Source: Rubritepida sp.
Lineage (GTDB): Bacteria > Pseudomonadota > Alphaproteobacteria > Acetobacterales > Acetobacteraceae
Reading direction: 5' to 3'
NCBI GenBank assembly: GCA_028291485.1
Contig: JAQGHZ010000294.1
Span: forward strand, 1-15,438
Length of the DNA: 15,438 bases
The translations under genes and the position numbers were made by a program. Below, piece after piece: positions 1 through 7,381 of this stretch. The notes beneath the pieces are model-generated. The model did no database searches, had not been told where the DNA came from, and was given only the letters and a program-made list of their open reading frames with translations. Every line of letters begins with the position of its first letter. Positions within the stretch are counted from its first letter, which is position 1.

Positions 1-40
1 TTCCCTGACGCGGGAGCATGCGCTAGTGATGCGGCGGTCC

Positions 41-117
<77 letters not shown>

Positions 118-387
118 ATCTTTTCAAGAACTTAAATGGCTCGCTCAGCGGGGTTGCAAAGCCCGGGGTTGCACCACGCATCTGTGACAGCGTTCTCGAG
201 TTCGCCTTCGGCGCGCGGGGGAGATTGCTTGTCGCTCCGTGGCGGGCTGCCCAGATTCACGACCCATGAACGCCACCGTGAGAATCCATGCGGCCGGATG
301 GAAAGACTCACCCCCGGCCGGCGGGTCGATCTATCGTGTCCCAGCCGGTCGGGACGGTTCGTGCCGGCGTTTCGTAGGGAGGCAGCA

Positions 388-591
388 ATGGCCGTCGCCA
401 GCGTGTCGAAGATTACTGCGGCATCGTCGCAAAGTTTTGAGGCGGCAGTACGGGAGGGCCTCGAACGAGCCAACAAGACGCTACGTGGTATCACCGGCCT
501 GCACGTGCTGGAGATGAAGGCCAGCGTCCAGAATGGCTCAATCGCGGAGTATCGCGTCACGATGGAGGTCACCTTCGTCCTGGAGGGCTGA
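388..591 (+). CDS. Dodecin-family small flavin-binding protein
   Basis: This encodes a 67-residue protein with the dodecin layout: a short strand (residues 1-9), one helix (SFEAAVREGLERANKTL, 16-32), then two long strands ending in EYRVTMEVTFVLEG (54-67). Dodecins assemble into hollow 12-mers that store or buffer flavins. The ATG at 388 is chosen because GGGAGG lies a few bases upstream and the length then matches the family. The open frame continues upstream to about 136, but that part has no family resemblance. Oddly, the protein contains no tryptophan. Known dodecins stack flavin between tryptophans near the start of the second strand, and the matching region here reads GITGLHV. It may bind another ligand. 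The gene stands alone and converges on the CoA-transferase remnant. The 270 bases between the tRNA and this gene show nothing else supportable. Confidence 0.88.
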   Translation: MAVASVSKITAASSQSFEAAVREGLERANKTLRGITGLHVLEMKASVQNGSIAEYRVTMEVTFVLEG

Positions 592-626
592 GAGGGGCAG
601 GAGCGAGAGGCGGCGCGATCTGGTTC

Positions 627-1150
627 ATTGAACATCCCCGCCGCGAGTCCGTGATGGCGACCGGCAGGCGATAGGGCTCACGTCGGGCGGGCCATTACCC
701 GCCATCAGCCCGGACATGCCCTGTGCCATCATGTCGAAGCCGCCATGCTGTGCCCAGGGTCCGGTCTGGCCGAAGCCCGAAATGGAGGCCACGACGAGGC
801 GCGGATTGGCGGCGTTAGTGCCTCCCACCCGAAGCCGGGGCGCGCCAGGGCCCCCGGTCTGAAATTCTCCACCAGAACATCGGCCCGGCGCACCAGAAGC
901 CACAGCAGCTCGCATCCGCGGCGGCCTTCAGGTCAAGGGCAATGCTGCACTTGTTACGGTTCCACAGCGCGAAGGGCTGGCTGCGTTCTTCCATGAAGGG
1001 CGGCATCCGGCGGGCCTCGTCGCCCTCCGGGCGTTCGACCTTGATGACGTCCGCCCCCAGATCGCCAAGCATCATCGTGCAATAGGGGCCGGAGAGGAAC
1101 GTTGTCAGATCGAGGACGAGCAACCCGTCCAATGCGCTCACGCCGCTCAT
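627..1150 (-). pseudogene. CaiB/BaiF family III CoA-transferase, degraded and truncated
   Basis: The N-terminus is clear: LDGLLVLDLTTFLSGPYC followed by LGDLGADVIKVERPEGDE is the signature start of family III CoA-transferases, which move CoA between carboxylic acids. The homology then jumps frame repeatedly. ELLWLLVRRADVLVENFRPG is in a second frame, NPRLVVASISGFGQTGPWA (containing the conserved SGFGQTGP) is in a third, and short pieces reading YRLPVAI and LAAGMFN need two more shifts. Nothing recognisable follows, so about 170 of the usual roughly 400 residues remain. Its ATG overlaps the stop of the upstream receptor gene (ATGA), so it was once translationally coupled as the last gene of the operon. 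With at least four frameshifts plus truncation, it is decay rather than a sequencing slip. Confidence 0.9.
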
Positions 1151-2121
1151 TCCGGTCGCAGTCCGGCATCATTGGCGATGCGCGTCAGCAGCGCGCGCTG
1201 GTCGGTGACGAAGCGCGCGAATTCGGGTCGCGGGAGGAAGGCGGCTTCCATCCCCAACACCGCGAGGCGCGCGCGCACTTCGGGCATAACGACAGTTCGC
1301 GCCGCCGCATCCTGAATGCGGTCGAGGATGGCAGGGGGTGTTCCCGCGGGCGCCCAGAGGCCGATCCACTCCACGAGCTCGAAGCCGGGCAAGGCGGCCT
1401 CGGCCACGGTCGGTACGTCCGGCAGGACGGACATGCGCGTTGCCGAGGAGACCGCCAGCGCGCGAAGCTGACGCCCCTGCACGAGGCCGACAGCAGATGG
1501 AGCCGTGGCGAAATTGAAATGCGTGTCCCCTGCGAGCACGGCCTGCGCACCTTGGCTTCCGCCGCGATAGGGCACATGGGTGGATTCGATCCGTGCCTGC
1601 TGCACAAAGAGAAAGCCCGAGAGGTGCGAGGCGGTGCCGATCCCGGCGCTCGCCCAGGAAATGCGCCCGCTCTGGGCGCGCGACTGCGCGATATAGGTAG
1701 CGAGGTCCGGCGCGCTCTCATTGGCCGGCACGATCATGACGAGGGGCATGATCGACATGCGCGCGATGGGGGCGAAGTCGCGCTCGTAGTAGAAGGGCAG
1801 ATTGCGGACGAGCATGTGGTTGAGTGCATGCGCCGAGGGGTCAGCCAGGAGCGTGTAACCATCCGGCCGCGCCTGCGCGACGATCGCAGCGCCGATGGTG
1901 CCAGCCCCGCCAGTGCGGTTCTCGATCACGAAAGGCTGGCCAAGGATCTCGCCCATCGGGCCCGTCAGCACCCGCATGGTCGCATCGGTGCCACCGCCCG
2001 GCGCGTAGGGGATGATCAGCCGGATCGGCCGCTCGGGGAAAGGCTGCCCCTGGGCCAGAGCCGGGACGGCAAGCCCCACCAACGCCGCGGCAAGGCCGCG
2101 CAGAAATGTCCTTCTCATCAT
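1147..2121 (-). CDS. Bug/TctC-family periplasmic solute-binding receptor
   Basis: This encodes a 324-residue protein of the tripartite tricarboxylate transporter receptor (Bug) family, which captures carboxylates or similar anions in the periplasm. The N-terminus (MMRRTFLRGLAAALVGLAVP, then ALAQG) is a signal peptide with an RRTFLRG twin-arginine-like motif, so Tat export is possible. Family hallmarks follow in order: PIRLIIPYAPGGGTD at about 33-47, ENRTGGAGTIGA, ARPDGYTLL, and the late DVPTVAEAALPGFE plus WAPAGTPP. Length is normal and there are no internal defects. A good Shine-Dalgarno sequence (AGGAAAGGA) precedes the double ATG. No TctA or TctB membrane genes are in the window, as is usual for orphan Bug receptors. 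It lies 38 bases after the GST gene and overlaps the CoA-transferase start, suggesting it imports the substrate of this operon. Confidence 0.95.
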   Translation of the reverse strand: MMRRTFLRGLAAALVGLAVPALAQGQPFPERPIRLIIPYAPGGGTDATMRVLTGPMGEILGQPFVIENRTGGAGTIGAAIVAQARPDGYTLLADPSAHALNHMLVRNLPFYYERDFAPIARMSIMPLVMIVPANESAPDLATYIAQSRAQSGRISWASAGIGTASHLSGFLFVQQARIESTHVPYRGGSQGAQAVLAGDTHFNFATAPSAVGLVQGRQLRALAVSSATRMSVLPDVPTVAEAALPGFELVEWIGLWAPAGTPPAILDRIQDAAARTVVMPEVRARLAVLGMEAAFLPRPEFARFVTDQRALLTRIANDAGLRPE

Positions 2122-2159
2122 TGGTCGTTCCTTTCCTCTATTTTTTATCGTTGGTTTGG

Positions 2160-2798
2160 TCAGGGCAGCCCGTTCCTGCCATGGCGCAGATAGGCGGGCC
2201 GCTGCGACAGCTGCTCGAAATAGGCGGATACCATCGGGAAATCCGGCTTGCTGAAGCCCTGCACGGCGAACCAGCGATTCACCACGAGGCCCATCGGGAT
2301 ATCGGCCAGCGTGAAATCACCGCCGCACAGATAGGGACGGCCATCGGCGAGTTCCTGATCGAGCAGGCCGATGCAATGGGTGAAGTCCTTTCGCCCCTGA
2401 TCAACAAACCATGGGTTGTTCCACGGCGCTTCCTGAAGCTGACCGCCGAGGAAGGCGCCGCGCATCGCGTGGGTCAGGTCGTAGGCGACCCAGTCCATCC
2501 ATTGCTCGACGCGCACGCGGCGCTCCGGCGCCGATGGGTAGAGATGCTCGGCGTCATGCTTCAGGCAGAGGTAGCGCATGATGGCGTTGGATTCGCGCAA
2601 CACCCGATCGCCATCGAGCACCACGGGGATCTGCGCCACCGGGTTGAGGCCCAGGAATTCCGGTGTGGTGGTCGGCTTGAATCCTCGGCCCCAATCCTCT
2701 CGCACGTGGGGAATGCCCAGCTCGTCGCAGAGCCAGAGAATCTTTCGGACGTTGAAGGAATTGGGGCGTCCGAGAATGCGCAACGTATCAGCGCCCAT
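2160..2798 (-). CDS. Glutathione S-transferase family protein
   Basis: This encodes a 212-residue protein with an N-terminal thioredoxin-like GST domain (residues about 3-80) and an all-helical C-terminal domain. The opening GRPNSFNVRKILWLCDELG is the usual bacterial GST start, with the serine of NSFNVRK in the catalytic position. LNPVAQIPVVLDGD is the cis-proline loop and ESNAIMRYL the glutathione-gamma-glutamyl contact. FTLADIPMG is the conserved helix of the C-domain. The ATG at 2798 matches family length. A longer upstream open frame exists, but it covers the hydratase gene in the wrong frame. The gene overlaps the end of the hydratase by 11 bases. In this operon it may conjugate or isomerise a reactive intermediate, but the substrate is unknown. 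It appears intact. Confidence 0.95.
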   Translation of the reverse strand: MGADTLRILGRPNSFNVRKILWLCDELGIPHVREDWGRGFKPTTTPEFLGLNPVAQIPVVLDGDRVLRESNAIMRYLCLKHDAEHLYPSAPERRVRVEQWMDWVAYDLTHAMRGAFLGGQLQEAPWNNPWFVDQGRKDFTHCIGLLDQELADGRPYLCGGDFTLADIPMGLVVNRWFAVQGFSKPDFPMVSAYFEQLSQRPAYLRHGRNGLP

Positions 2799-3542
2799 GG
2801 AAGGTGGCCTCCCTTTTTTCGGCGAAGGCTCTTTCGGCCTCCCGGTGATCCTCGGTGAACCATAGGCGTGCAAAGACCTCGGCCGCCACCTGCCGCGCTT
2901 CGGCAGACGGGCGCCCCAAGGCACGCAGGGCTTCCTTCGCGCCGCGGATGGCGAGCGGCGCGGCGCCTTCCAGCGCGGCGGCGATCTCGAGCGCGGCGCG
3001 GCGCGCATCCTCCGCCACGATGCCCACGAGCCCCGCCTGCCGCGCGGCCTCGGCCGAAAGGCGTTCCCCGGTCAGCAGCAGCCGCATGGTGATGCCGTGC
3101 CCCATCAGCGCGCTCAGCCGTTCCATCCCGTCCCAGCCGGGGATGATGCCGAGGCGAAGCTGCGGAAATGCGATCACGGCTCCCGCACCCGCCACGCGCA
3201 GGTCGCAGGCGAGCGCGAGTTCCGCGCCGCCCCCGAGCGCGTAGCCGTCGATCGCGGCGATGACCGGGAGCGGGGTCGCCTCGATCGCATCGAGCAGCGC
3301 GCGGGCCGCGCCGAAGACGCGCTCCAGCTCGTCGCGGCTCGCCAGGGCGCGATGGGCCTTGAGGTCGCCGCCGGCGCAGAAGAAGTGGCCCGTGCCGGCG
3401 AGGATAACGCAGCGCAGGGTGAGGTCGCCGGCGGCGTCTTCGAGTCCAGCGCATTGCCGGCGGCGGGACGGTCGAGCGAGAGCTGTAGCGCACTGCCCAG
3501 GCGCTCCTCCCGGAAGCCGGCCTCAGGCGCGCTCGACGACAT
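2788..3542 (-). pseudogene. Enoyl-CoA hydratase/isomerase, frameshifted by a small deletion
   Basis: Crotonase-family protein in two frames. The first frame gives RLGSALQLSLDRPAAGNALD, the normal N-terminal strand. Near 3440-3450 the reading shifts by one and continues as GLEDAAGDLTLRCVILAGTG, HFFCAGGDL (oxyanion hole), GYALGGGAELALACDLRVAG (second oxyanion glycine and first catalytic Glu) and FPQLRLGIIPGWDGMERL, to the stop at 2788. Compared with typical family members, about 8-11 residues are missing exactly at the shift, between NALD and LEDAAG. This points to a small out-of-frame deletion rather than a base-call error. In the second catalytic position the common FPE reads FPQ. Its ATG lies 20 bases inside the end of the VOC gene, and its stop overlaps the GST start. 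Confidence 0.87.
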
Positions 3543-4431
3543 GGATCAGAACCCCACCCATGGCATGGGGATGGCAGAACCCGATCTTCGCGCGGCGCGA
3601 GCCGGGACGCCCCTTGCGGTCGATCATCGGCAGTCCCGCCTCGTGCAGATGGGCCAGCGTCCGGTCGATATCGGGAGATTTGAACGCGATGTGGTGCGTC
3701 CCCGCACCCCTGGAGGCGACGAAGCGCGCGATGGCACCCTGATCCTGCCGCGTATTGCCGGAGGTTCCATGTGCGACTTCGCCGGACTGGCCCGGATCGA
3801 AATTCTGCAGGAATTCCAGCTCGCAATCGCCTGTGGTGATGAAGGCCACGCGGAGGCCACCGACCGTGACCGGCGGGCGGGAATGGTACACGACGCCATA
3901 GCGGTCGGAGGTGAAGCTCTCCACCGCGATCTGCACCTCCATGTCCGTCTGCTGGCTTTCCAGCGGGCAGCCCAGGCGCTGGCAGAAGGTCGCGATGGCC
4001 GCCTGGTTGTCGGCGCTGGCGATGCCGATATGGTCGATGCGTTCCGCCCTCTCCGAGCGGCCGAGGCCGAGTCCCAGCGCCGGGGTGAGACGCAGACGAA
4101 CGCCCGAGGTCTCGGCGGGATCGACGGCGATGGCGTCGCCCGGCGCGCGCGTGACGTGGAAACCGGCCTGGGAGAGGGCCTCGCCGGCTTGGGCCGGATC
4201 GGCGGCGGCGAACGCGATGTGGTTCACGCCCGGCAGCGCGCCCTGACCTAGGAAAGGATCCTCGGGCGCGAAGAGCGCCAGCGCGGTCTCGCCGATCGCG
4301 AAGGTCGGCGCCGTGCTGCCCGCGAAGTCGAGGTCCTGCCGCGGCAGCTCCAGCAGGTCTCCCAGCACCCGGGCCGCGCCGGTTACATCCCTGGTGGCAA
4401 GCGCAACATAGGCGAGCCCGAAGCCGTTCAT
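3523..4431 (-). CDS. Two-domain VOC-family protein (glyoxalase / methylmalonyl-CoA epimerase-like)
   Basis: This encodes a 302-residue protein made of two vicinal-oxygen-chelate repeats. The first spans about 4-120 (LAYVALATRDV to HIAFAAADPAQAGEALSQAG) and the second about 130-300 (IDHIGIASADNQAAIATFC to GVLIHVVERA). The second repeat has the layout of methylmalonyl-CoA epimerases and hydroxyphenylpyruvate-type enzymes: IDHIGIA and THHIAFKSPD supply two metal-ligand histidines, and the end matches the KIGFCHPHAMGGVLI pattern. The family usually has Glu after GVLI as a metal ligand; here it is His. Epimerisation or lyase chemistry on a CoA ester or keto acid is a reasonable guess. The start codon overlaps the regulator's stop (ATGA), so it is the first enzyme gene of the operon. 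It appears intact. Confidence 0.88.
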   Translation of the reverse strand: MNGFGLAYVALATRDVTGAARVLGDLLELPRQDLDFAGSTAPTFAIGETALALFAPEDPFLGQGALPGVNHIAFAAADPAQAGEALSQAGFHVTRAPGDAIAVDPAETSGVRLRLTPALGLGLGRSERAERIDHIGIASADNQAAIATFCQRLGCPLESQQTDMEVQIAVESFTSDRYGVVYHSRPPVTVGGLRVAFITTGDCELEFLQNFDPGQSGEVAHGTSGNTRQDQGAIARFVASRGAGTHHIAFKSPDIDRTLAHLHEAGLPMIDRKGRPGSRRAKIGFCHPHAMGGVLIHVVERA

Positions 4432-5018
4432 CTGGTGATCCTTCCCTTGGTTTTCTTTGACCCGGACACGACGAGCGGGGGCGCGAACTGACCCACCAGG
4501 CTGTCCAGATGCGCGTTCGTGAGCTCGATCGCGGATGCCGCATCGCCCGCGGCCATGGCGCCGATGATCGCTTCGTGCTCGGCGATCGAGGTTTCCGGCA
4601 GATGCGGCACGCGGCTCATGACCGCCTGATAGCGGCGCAGCCGCGCGCGGATCTGCGCGTACATGCCTGTAAGAAGATCATTGCCGCCCGCCGCGACCAG
4701 CGCCTCGTGGAACTCGGCGGCCAAGCGGCCATAAGTTGACATGTCGCCGCCAGAAACAATCTGGCGCATGCGCCGCACGACGTCGCGCAGGATCGCCACA
4801 ACGGCCGTGTCCCGGCGGCGCGCGGCGGCACCGGCGGCAAAGGCCTCGATGGCCGCGCGTACGCCGAATAGTTCGCGCAGTTCGAGATCGGACAACGGCC
4901 TCACCGAAGCGCCGCGGTGCAGCGAGAGGTCGAGCAGCCCCTCCTGGGCCAGGATCCGGAAGGCCTCGCGCAAGGGCACGCGGCTGACACCACAGCGGAG
5001 CACGAGCTCGCTCTCCAC
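4428..5018 (-). CDS. GntR-family regulator with FCD ligand domain; start uncertain, possibly inactivated
   Basis: The protein has a winged-helix DNA-binding part (ESELVLRCGVSRVPLREAFR, then ILAQEGLLDL) and an FCD ligand domain with the family's histidines in FHEALVAAGGNDLL, EHEAIIGAMAAGDA and AHLDSLV, which normally hold a metal and a carboxylate effector. This is the FadR/GntR subgroup that typically represses carbon-acid catabolic operons. Family homology begins well before the GTG at 5018: the same frame reads SLPDRLAAWLREEILDGKLE and PGSRLV, up to about 5095. That frame stays open to a stop at 5151-5153 but contains no ATG, GTG or TTG before 5018. Starting at 5018 would remove the first helix of the DNA-binding domain. 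Either a rare start is used or the real start was lost. Its stop overlaps the VOC start, so it led the operon. Confidence 0.82.
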   Translation of the reverse strand: MESELVLRCGVSRVPLREAFRILAQEGLLDLSLHRGASVRPLSDLELRELFGVRAAIEAFAAGAAARRRDTAVVAILRDVVRRMRQIVSGGDMSTYGRLAAEFHEALVAAGGNDLLTGMYAQIRARLRRYQAVMSRVPHLPETSIAEHEAIIGAMAAGDAASAIELTNAHLDSLVGQFAPPLVVSGSKKTKGRITR

Positions 5019-5159
5019 CAGGCGGGAACCGGGTTCGAGCTTGCCGTCCAGGATCTCCTCCCGGAGCCAGGCAGCGAGCCGGTCGGGCAGACTGTCGGGC
5101 CGGGCGAAGGGGGTGGAGGCGGAAATTTCGGCTAATCCAAAGATTGTTAGTCAATCCTG

Positions 5160-5822
5160 CGGAGGCCTGGATCCCTCGTCAAGCGTTGTCGTGGAATGCG
5201 ACCGCTTCCGTGGGTGCTCGGCGCAGCCGCGGCTGCCAGAGGATGGGGCGGCACGCGGCGCGCGGATCGAGGATGTATCGAAGGTGGGCGCCGTTTTCGG
5301 TGGGTTCCGGGCAGCTGAGATGCCTGACCGTCCTCGTTTATAAGGGAAGGCTGTTCTTGGGATGGCCTATGTAGGGCGGCCGCGGACTTCGGCGAGAACC
5401 CTGTCGCGAAAGGCCAGCGCGCCCCGTCGCTGCGCGCCGGCTGGCAGCCTGCGCATCGCCCTGGCGAGCGCGACGAGGGGCTGTTCCGTCGCTGCCTGTT
5501 CCGACCATGTGCGCGTTCTCGTACCTGAACCTGCGTGTTGCCGGCCTCTCACTCTCAGCCCGAGAACTCCCACGCGATGTGACTCAGGACACATCCTCGT
5601 ATTGGCCAGTACCCGATAGGCCTCTCATGCGATTCTGAGCCGTGGACCGCGCGCCATGCTGGAAGAGCAGCGGCTGGTTGCCGCATCGGCGTAGCGCTCG
5701 GGGCAGGCCCGGAGCCGGACATGCCGTTCAATCTTTTCCGCCCTGTCGGGGCGGGCCGATTTGATTGACAACGCGGAGCAGGACCTCGAATGAAATCGCC
5801 AGATCGATCGTGGTAAATCAAG
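5160..5822. other. About 660 bases with no supportable gene
   Basis: The stretch between the regulator and the transporter remnant has only short open frames on both strands with no recognisable family. One reverse-strand frame (5367-5594) ends in a plausible helical stretch, ALAFRDRVLAEVRGR, and could be the tail of a lost gene, but I cannot name it. No tRNA, clear terminator, long repeat or insertion-sequence end is visible. It borders the fragment pile and is best read as eroded coding DNA. Confidence 0.5.
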
Positions 5823-6123
5823 GTGGAATCCAGCGAACCGAACCCGCCGGCCGGGGCATCCTCGGGCATCAGCCTTCTGGCCATCCTGCGGCACGGGTCG
5901 TCCGCATTCGTCCTCAGCCTGGCCGAGCGCGATAGCCGCTGGGCTGATCGCCTTCGCGCCACTCGGCCCTGCCGCAGTGGCCACCGGGGTCACCGCTGCG
6001 TTGCTGGGTAGTGCGATCGGCCTCCTGCTGTGCACCGCCCTGTCGGGGACGCGCGGCGTCGTCATCGGGCCCACCTCGGCGGTGGCCCTGGTCACGGCGG
6101 GCGTCTTCAGCGCAATGATCGAG
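5823..6123 (+). pseudogene. SulP-type anion transporter, N-terminal fragment with frameshift
   Basis: A GTG-initiated frame reads MESSEPNPPAG and then ILRHGSSAFVLSL. Near 5925-5935 the homology moves one frame to AIAAGLIAFAPLGPAAVATG, VTAALLGSAIGLLL and GTRGVVIGPTSAVALVTAGV. The hydrophobic helices and the GP-TSAVA segment after a small loop match the first membrane spans of SulP-family anion permeases. Only about 100 residues remain, against 500 or more in a normal transporter. It ends abruptly at about 6123 against an unrelated oxidoreductase fragment. It cannot make a working transporter. Confidence 0.65.
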
Positions 6124-6124
6124 T

Positions 6125-6352
6125 GTGGAGAACTTTCAGGCGGCGGGTGCCAGGCTGATCGTGCAGGCGCGGGCGGATTTCATCGAGATCGGGGCCGATC
6201 ATCGCGTTCTCGCCATCCGCGCGGCCCGGCCGGATGGCAGCATGCTGCGCCTCACCGCGCGTCACTATGTGCTGTGCTGCCACGCGATCGAGACGCCCCG
6301 GCTGCTGCTCGCCAGCACCCAGCCCATCGCCACGGACAATGTCGGCCGCTGG
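6125..6352 (+). pseudogene. GMC oxidoreductase, internal fragment
   Basis: About 75 residues resemble the middle of GMC/gluconate-dehydrogenase-type flavoproteins: AAGARLIVQARADFIEIGAD, then a variable strand with DG, then ARHYVLCCHAIETPRLLLAS and DNVGRWL. The IETPRLLL motif with a following VGR is characteristic of the region where the substrate domain returns to the FAD domain. The N-terminal FAD-binding GxGxxG and the C-terminal catalytic His are both absent. The open frame runs on without a stop into P450-like sequence at about 6355-6440, so it is an accidental in-frame join of two gene remnants rather than a designed fusion. Confidence 0.7.
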
Positions 6353-6439
6353 CTGATCTCTTTGCTTTACCTTCAGACCTGGAGATCCGGCGAGACCCGG
6401 CACGGAAGCCTGAAGGCGGACCTCCATCATTGGAGCGCG

Positions 6440-7372
6440 AATAGTTTAGGTTCTTTCCTCTGCGGCCGAGAGTGGGAGGAGCGAATGGACCTCTCACGGT
6501 ATCTTGCCTCGATCGGCGAACTCGAGGAGGCGATCAGCTTCCGGGCGTTTCATCCATTCTTTGTGCGCTGGCTGTTCCCCGTTCGAGCGGCTCGCGCAAG
6601 GGCGGCGTATCGCTATCTGTTCGAATACCTTGAGTCGGTGATGGAGCAACGGTTGCAACGGAGAGAGAGGCTCGGCGCAGAGGATGAAAGACCGCGAGAC
6701 ATAATTGGGAGGCTTGTGGATCTTAAATTGGAGCCGTCCGATGGAAGCGCTCGCTGGAGCCATGAAGAGAGCGTTGAGGAACTGATCTCGCTCGTTGCGG
6801 GAGGTACCGATGCTATGAGCTACACGCTGGCTCAGGCGCTTTACCTACTGTCCCGCAGCCCGGACATACAGGATGAGGCCCGCGCCTCGGCTTTGCAGTC
6901 CGAAGATGCAGGCCGGGATCCATTCGTGCTGAACGTCCTCCACGAAACGATGCGTCTTTTTCCGGCTGTTCCGTTCAGCTCAAAGATTTCCGAGACAACG
7001 TCGATGAGGTGGAGGGCGTCGTTATCCCAGCAGGGACGAACGTGATGTGGATGAAGACGGCCGTAGGCCCTGAATGAGTCAATCTTCGCGGAAGCGCCGC
7101 GGTTCAACCCGAGCCGGTTCGCTGCTGGACTAAATGGCGAGCGACCGGCAGAGAGCATCGGAAGCGCCATGGCGTTTGGCGCGGGAGCCCGCCACTGCAT
7201 CGGGCGCCACTTGGCCGAGTACCTGTGCACGCACTTCCTGAGCGGGGTGCTCCGTGAGTTCGACCTGGTCCCAGTGCACGACGTTGTCGTGAAATTCTTA
7301 GCCACAGTTTCGGTGACGCCCTCCTCCGTGCCCGTTCGGCTCGTCCCGCGACCAATCTATGAGTTTGTTTGA
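6440..7372 (+). pseudogene. Cytochrome P450, N-terminally truncated and frameshifted
   Basis: Clear P450 landmarks lie in order. A helical mid-region (MDLSRYLASIGELEEAI onward) is followed by the I-helix oxygen-activation segment AGGTDAMS (6797-6820), the K-helix HETMRLFPAVPF with ExxR (6944-6955), then VEGVVIPAGTNV in a second frame. After another shift come APRFNPSRF and the heme-binding loop FGAGARHCIGRHLA, whose Cys codon is 7196-7198. The sequence ends PRPIYEFV at a TGA. The frameshifts are near 6990-7000 and 7065-7075, and the original frame meets a stop at 7043-7045. The first 150-200 residues of a normal P450 are missing. All catalytic motifs survive, so inactivation looks fairly recent. 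Codon and base composition are somewhat less GC-rich than the right-hand cluster. Confidence 0.88.
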
Positions 7373-7381
7373 GAAGGTGAT

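Noticed and set aside
1102..2193. A 363-codon forward open frame opposite the Bug receptor gene
   Set aside because: The reverse strand encodes a complete Bug-family protein with signal peptide and Shine-Dalgarno sequence. The forward translation is Arg/Gly-rich without motifs.
2561..4543. A 660-codon open frame on the reverse strand
   Set aside because: It runs out of frame through the regulator end, VOC, hydratase and GST genes. Its translation is dominated by Arg, Pro and Gly with no family resemblance. It is a GC-rich shadow.
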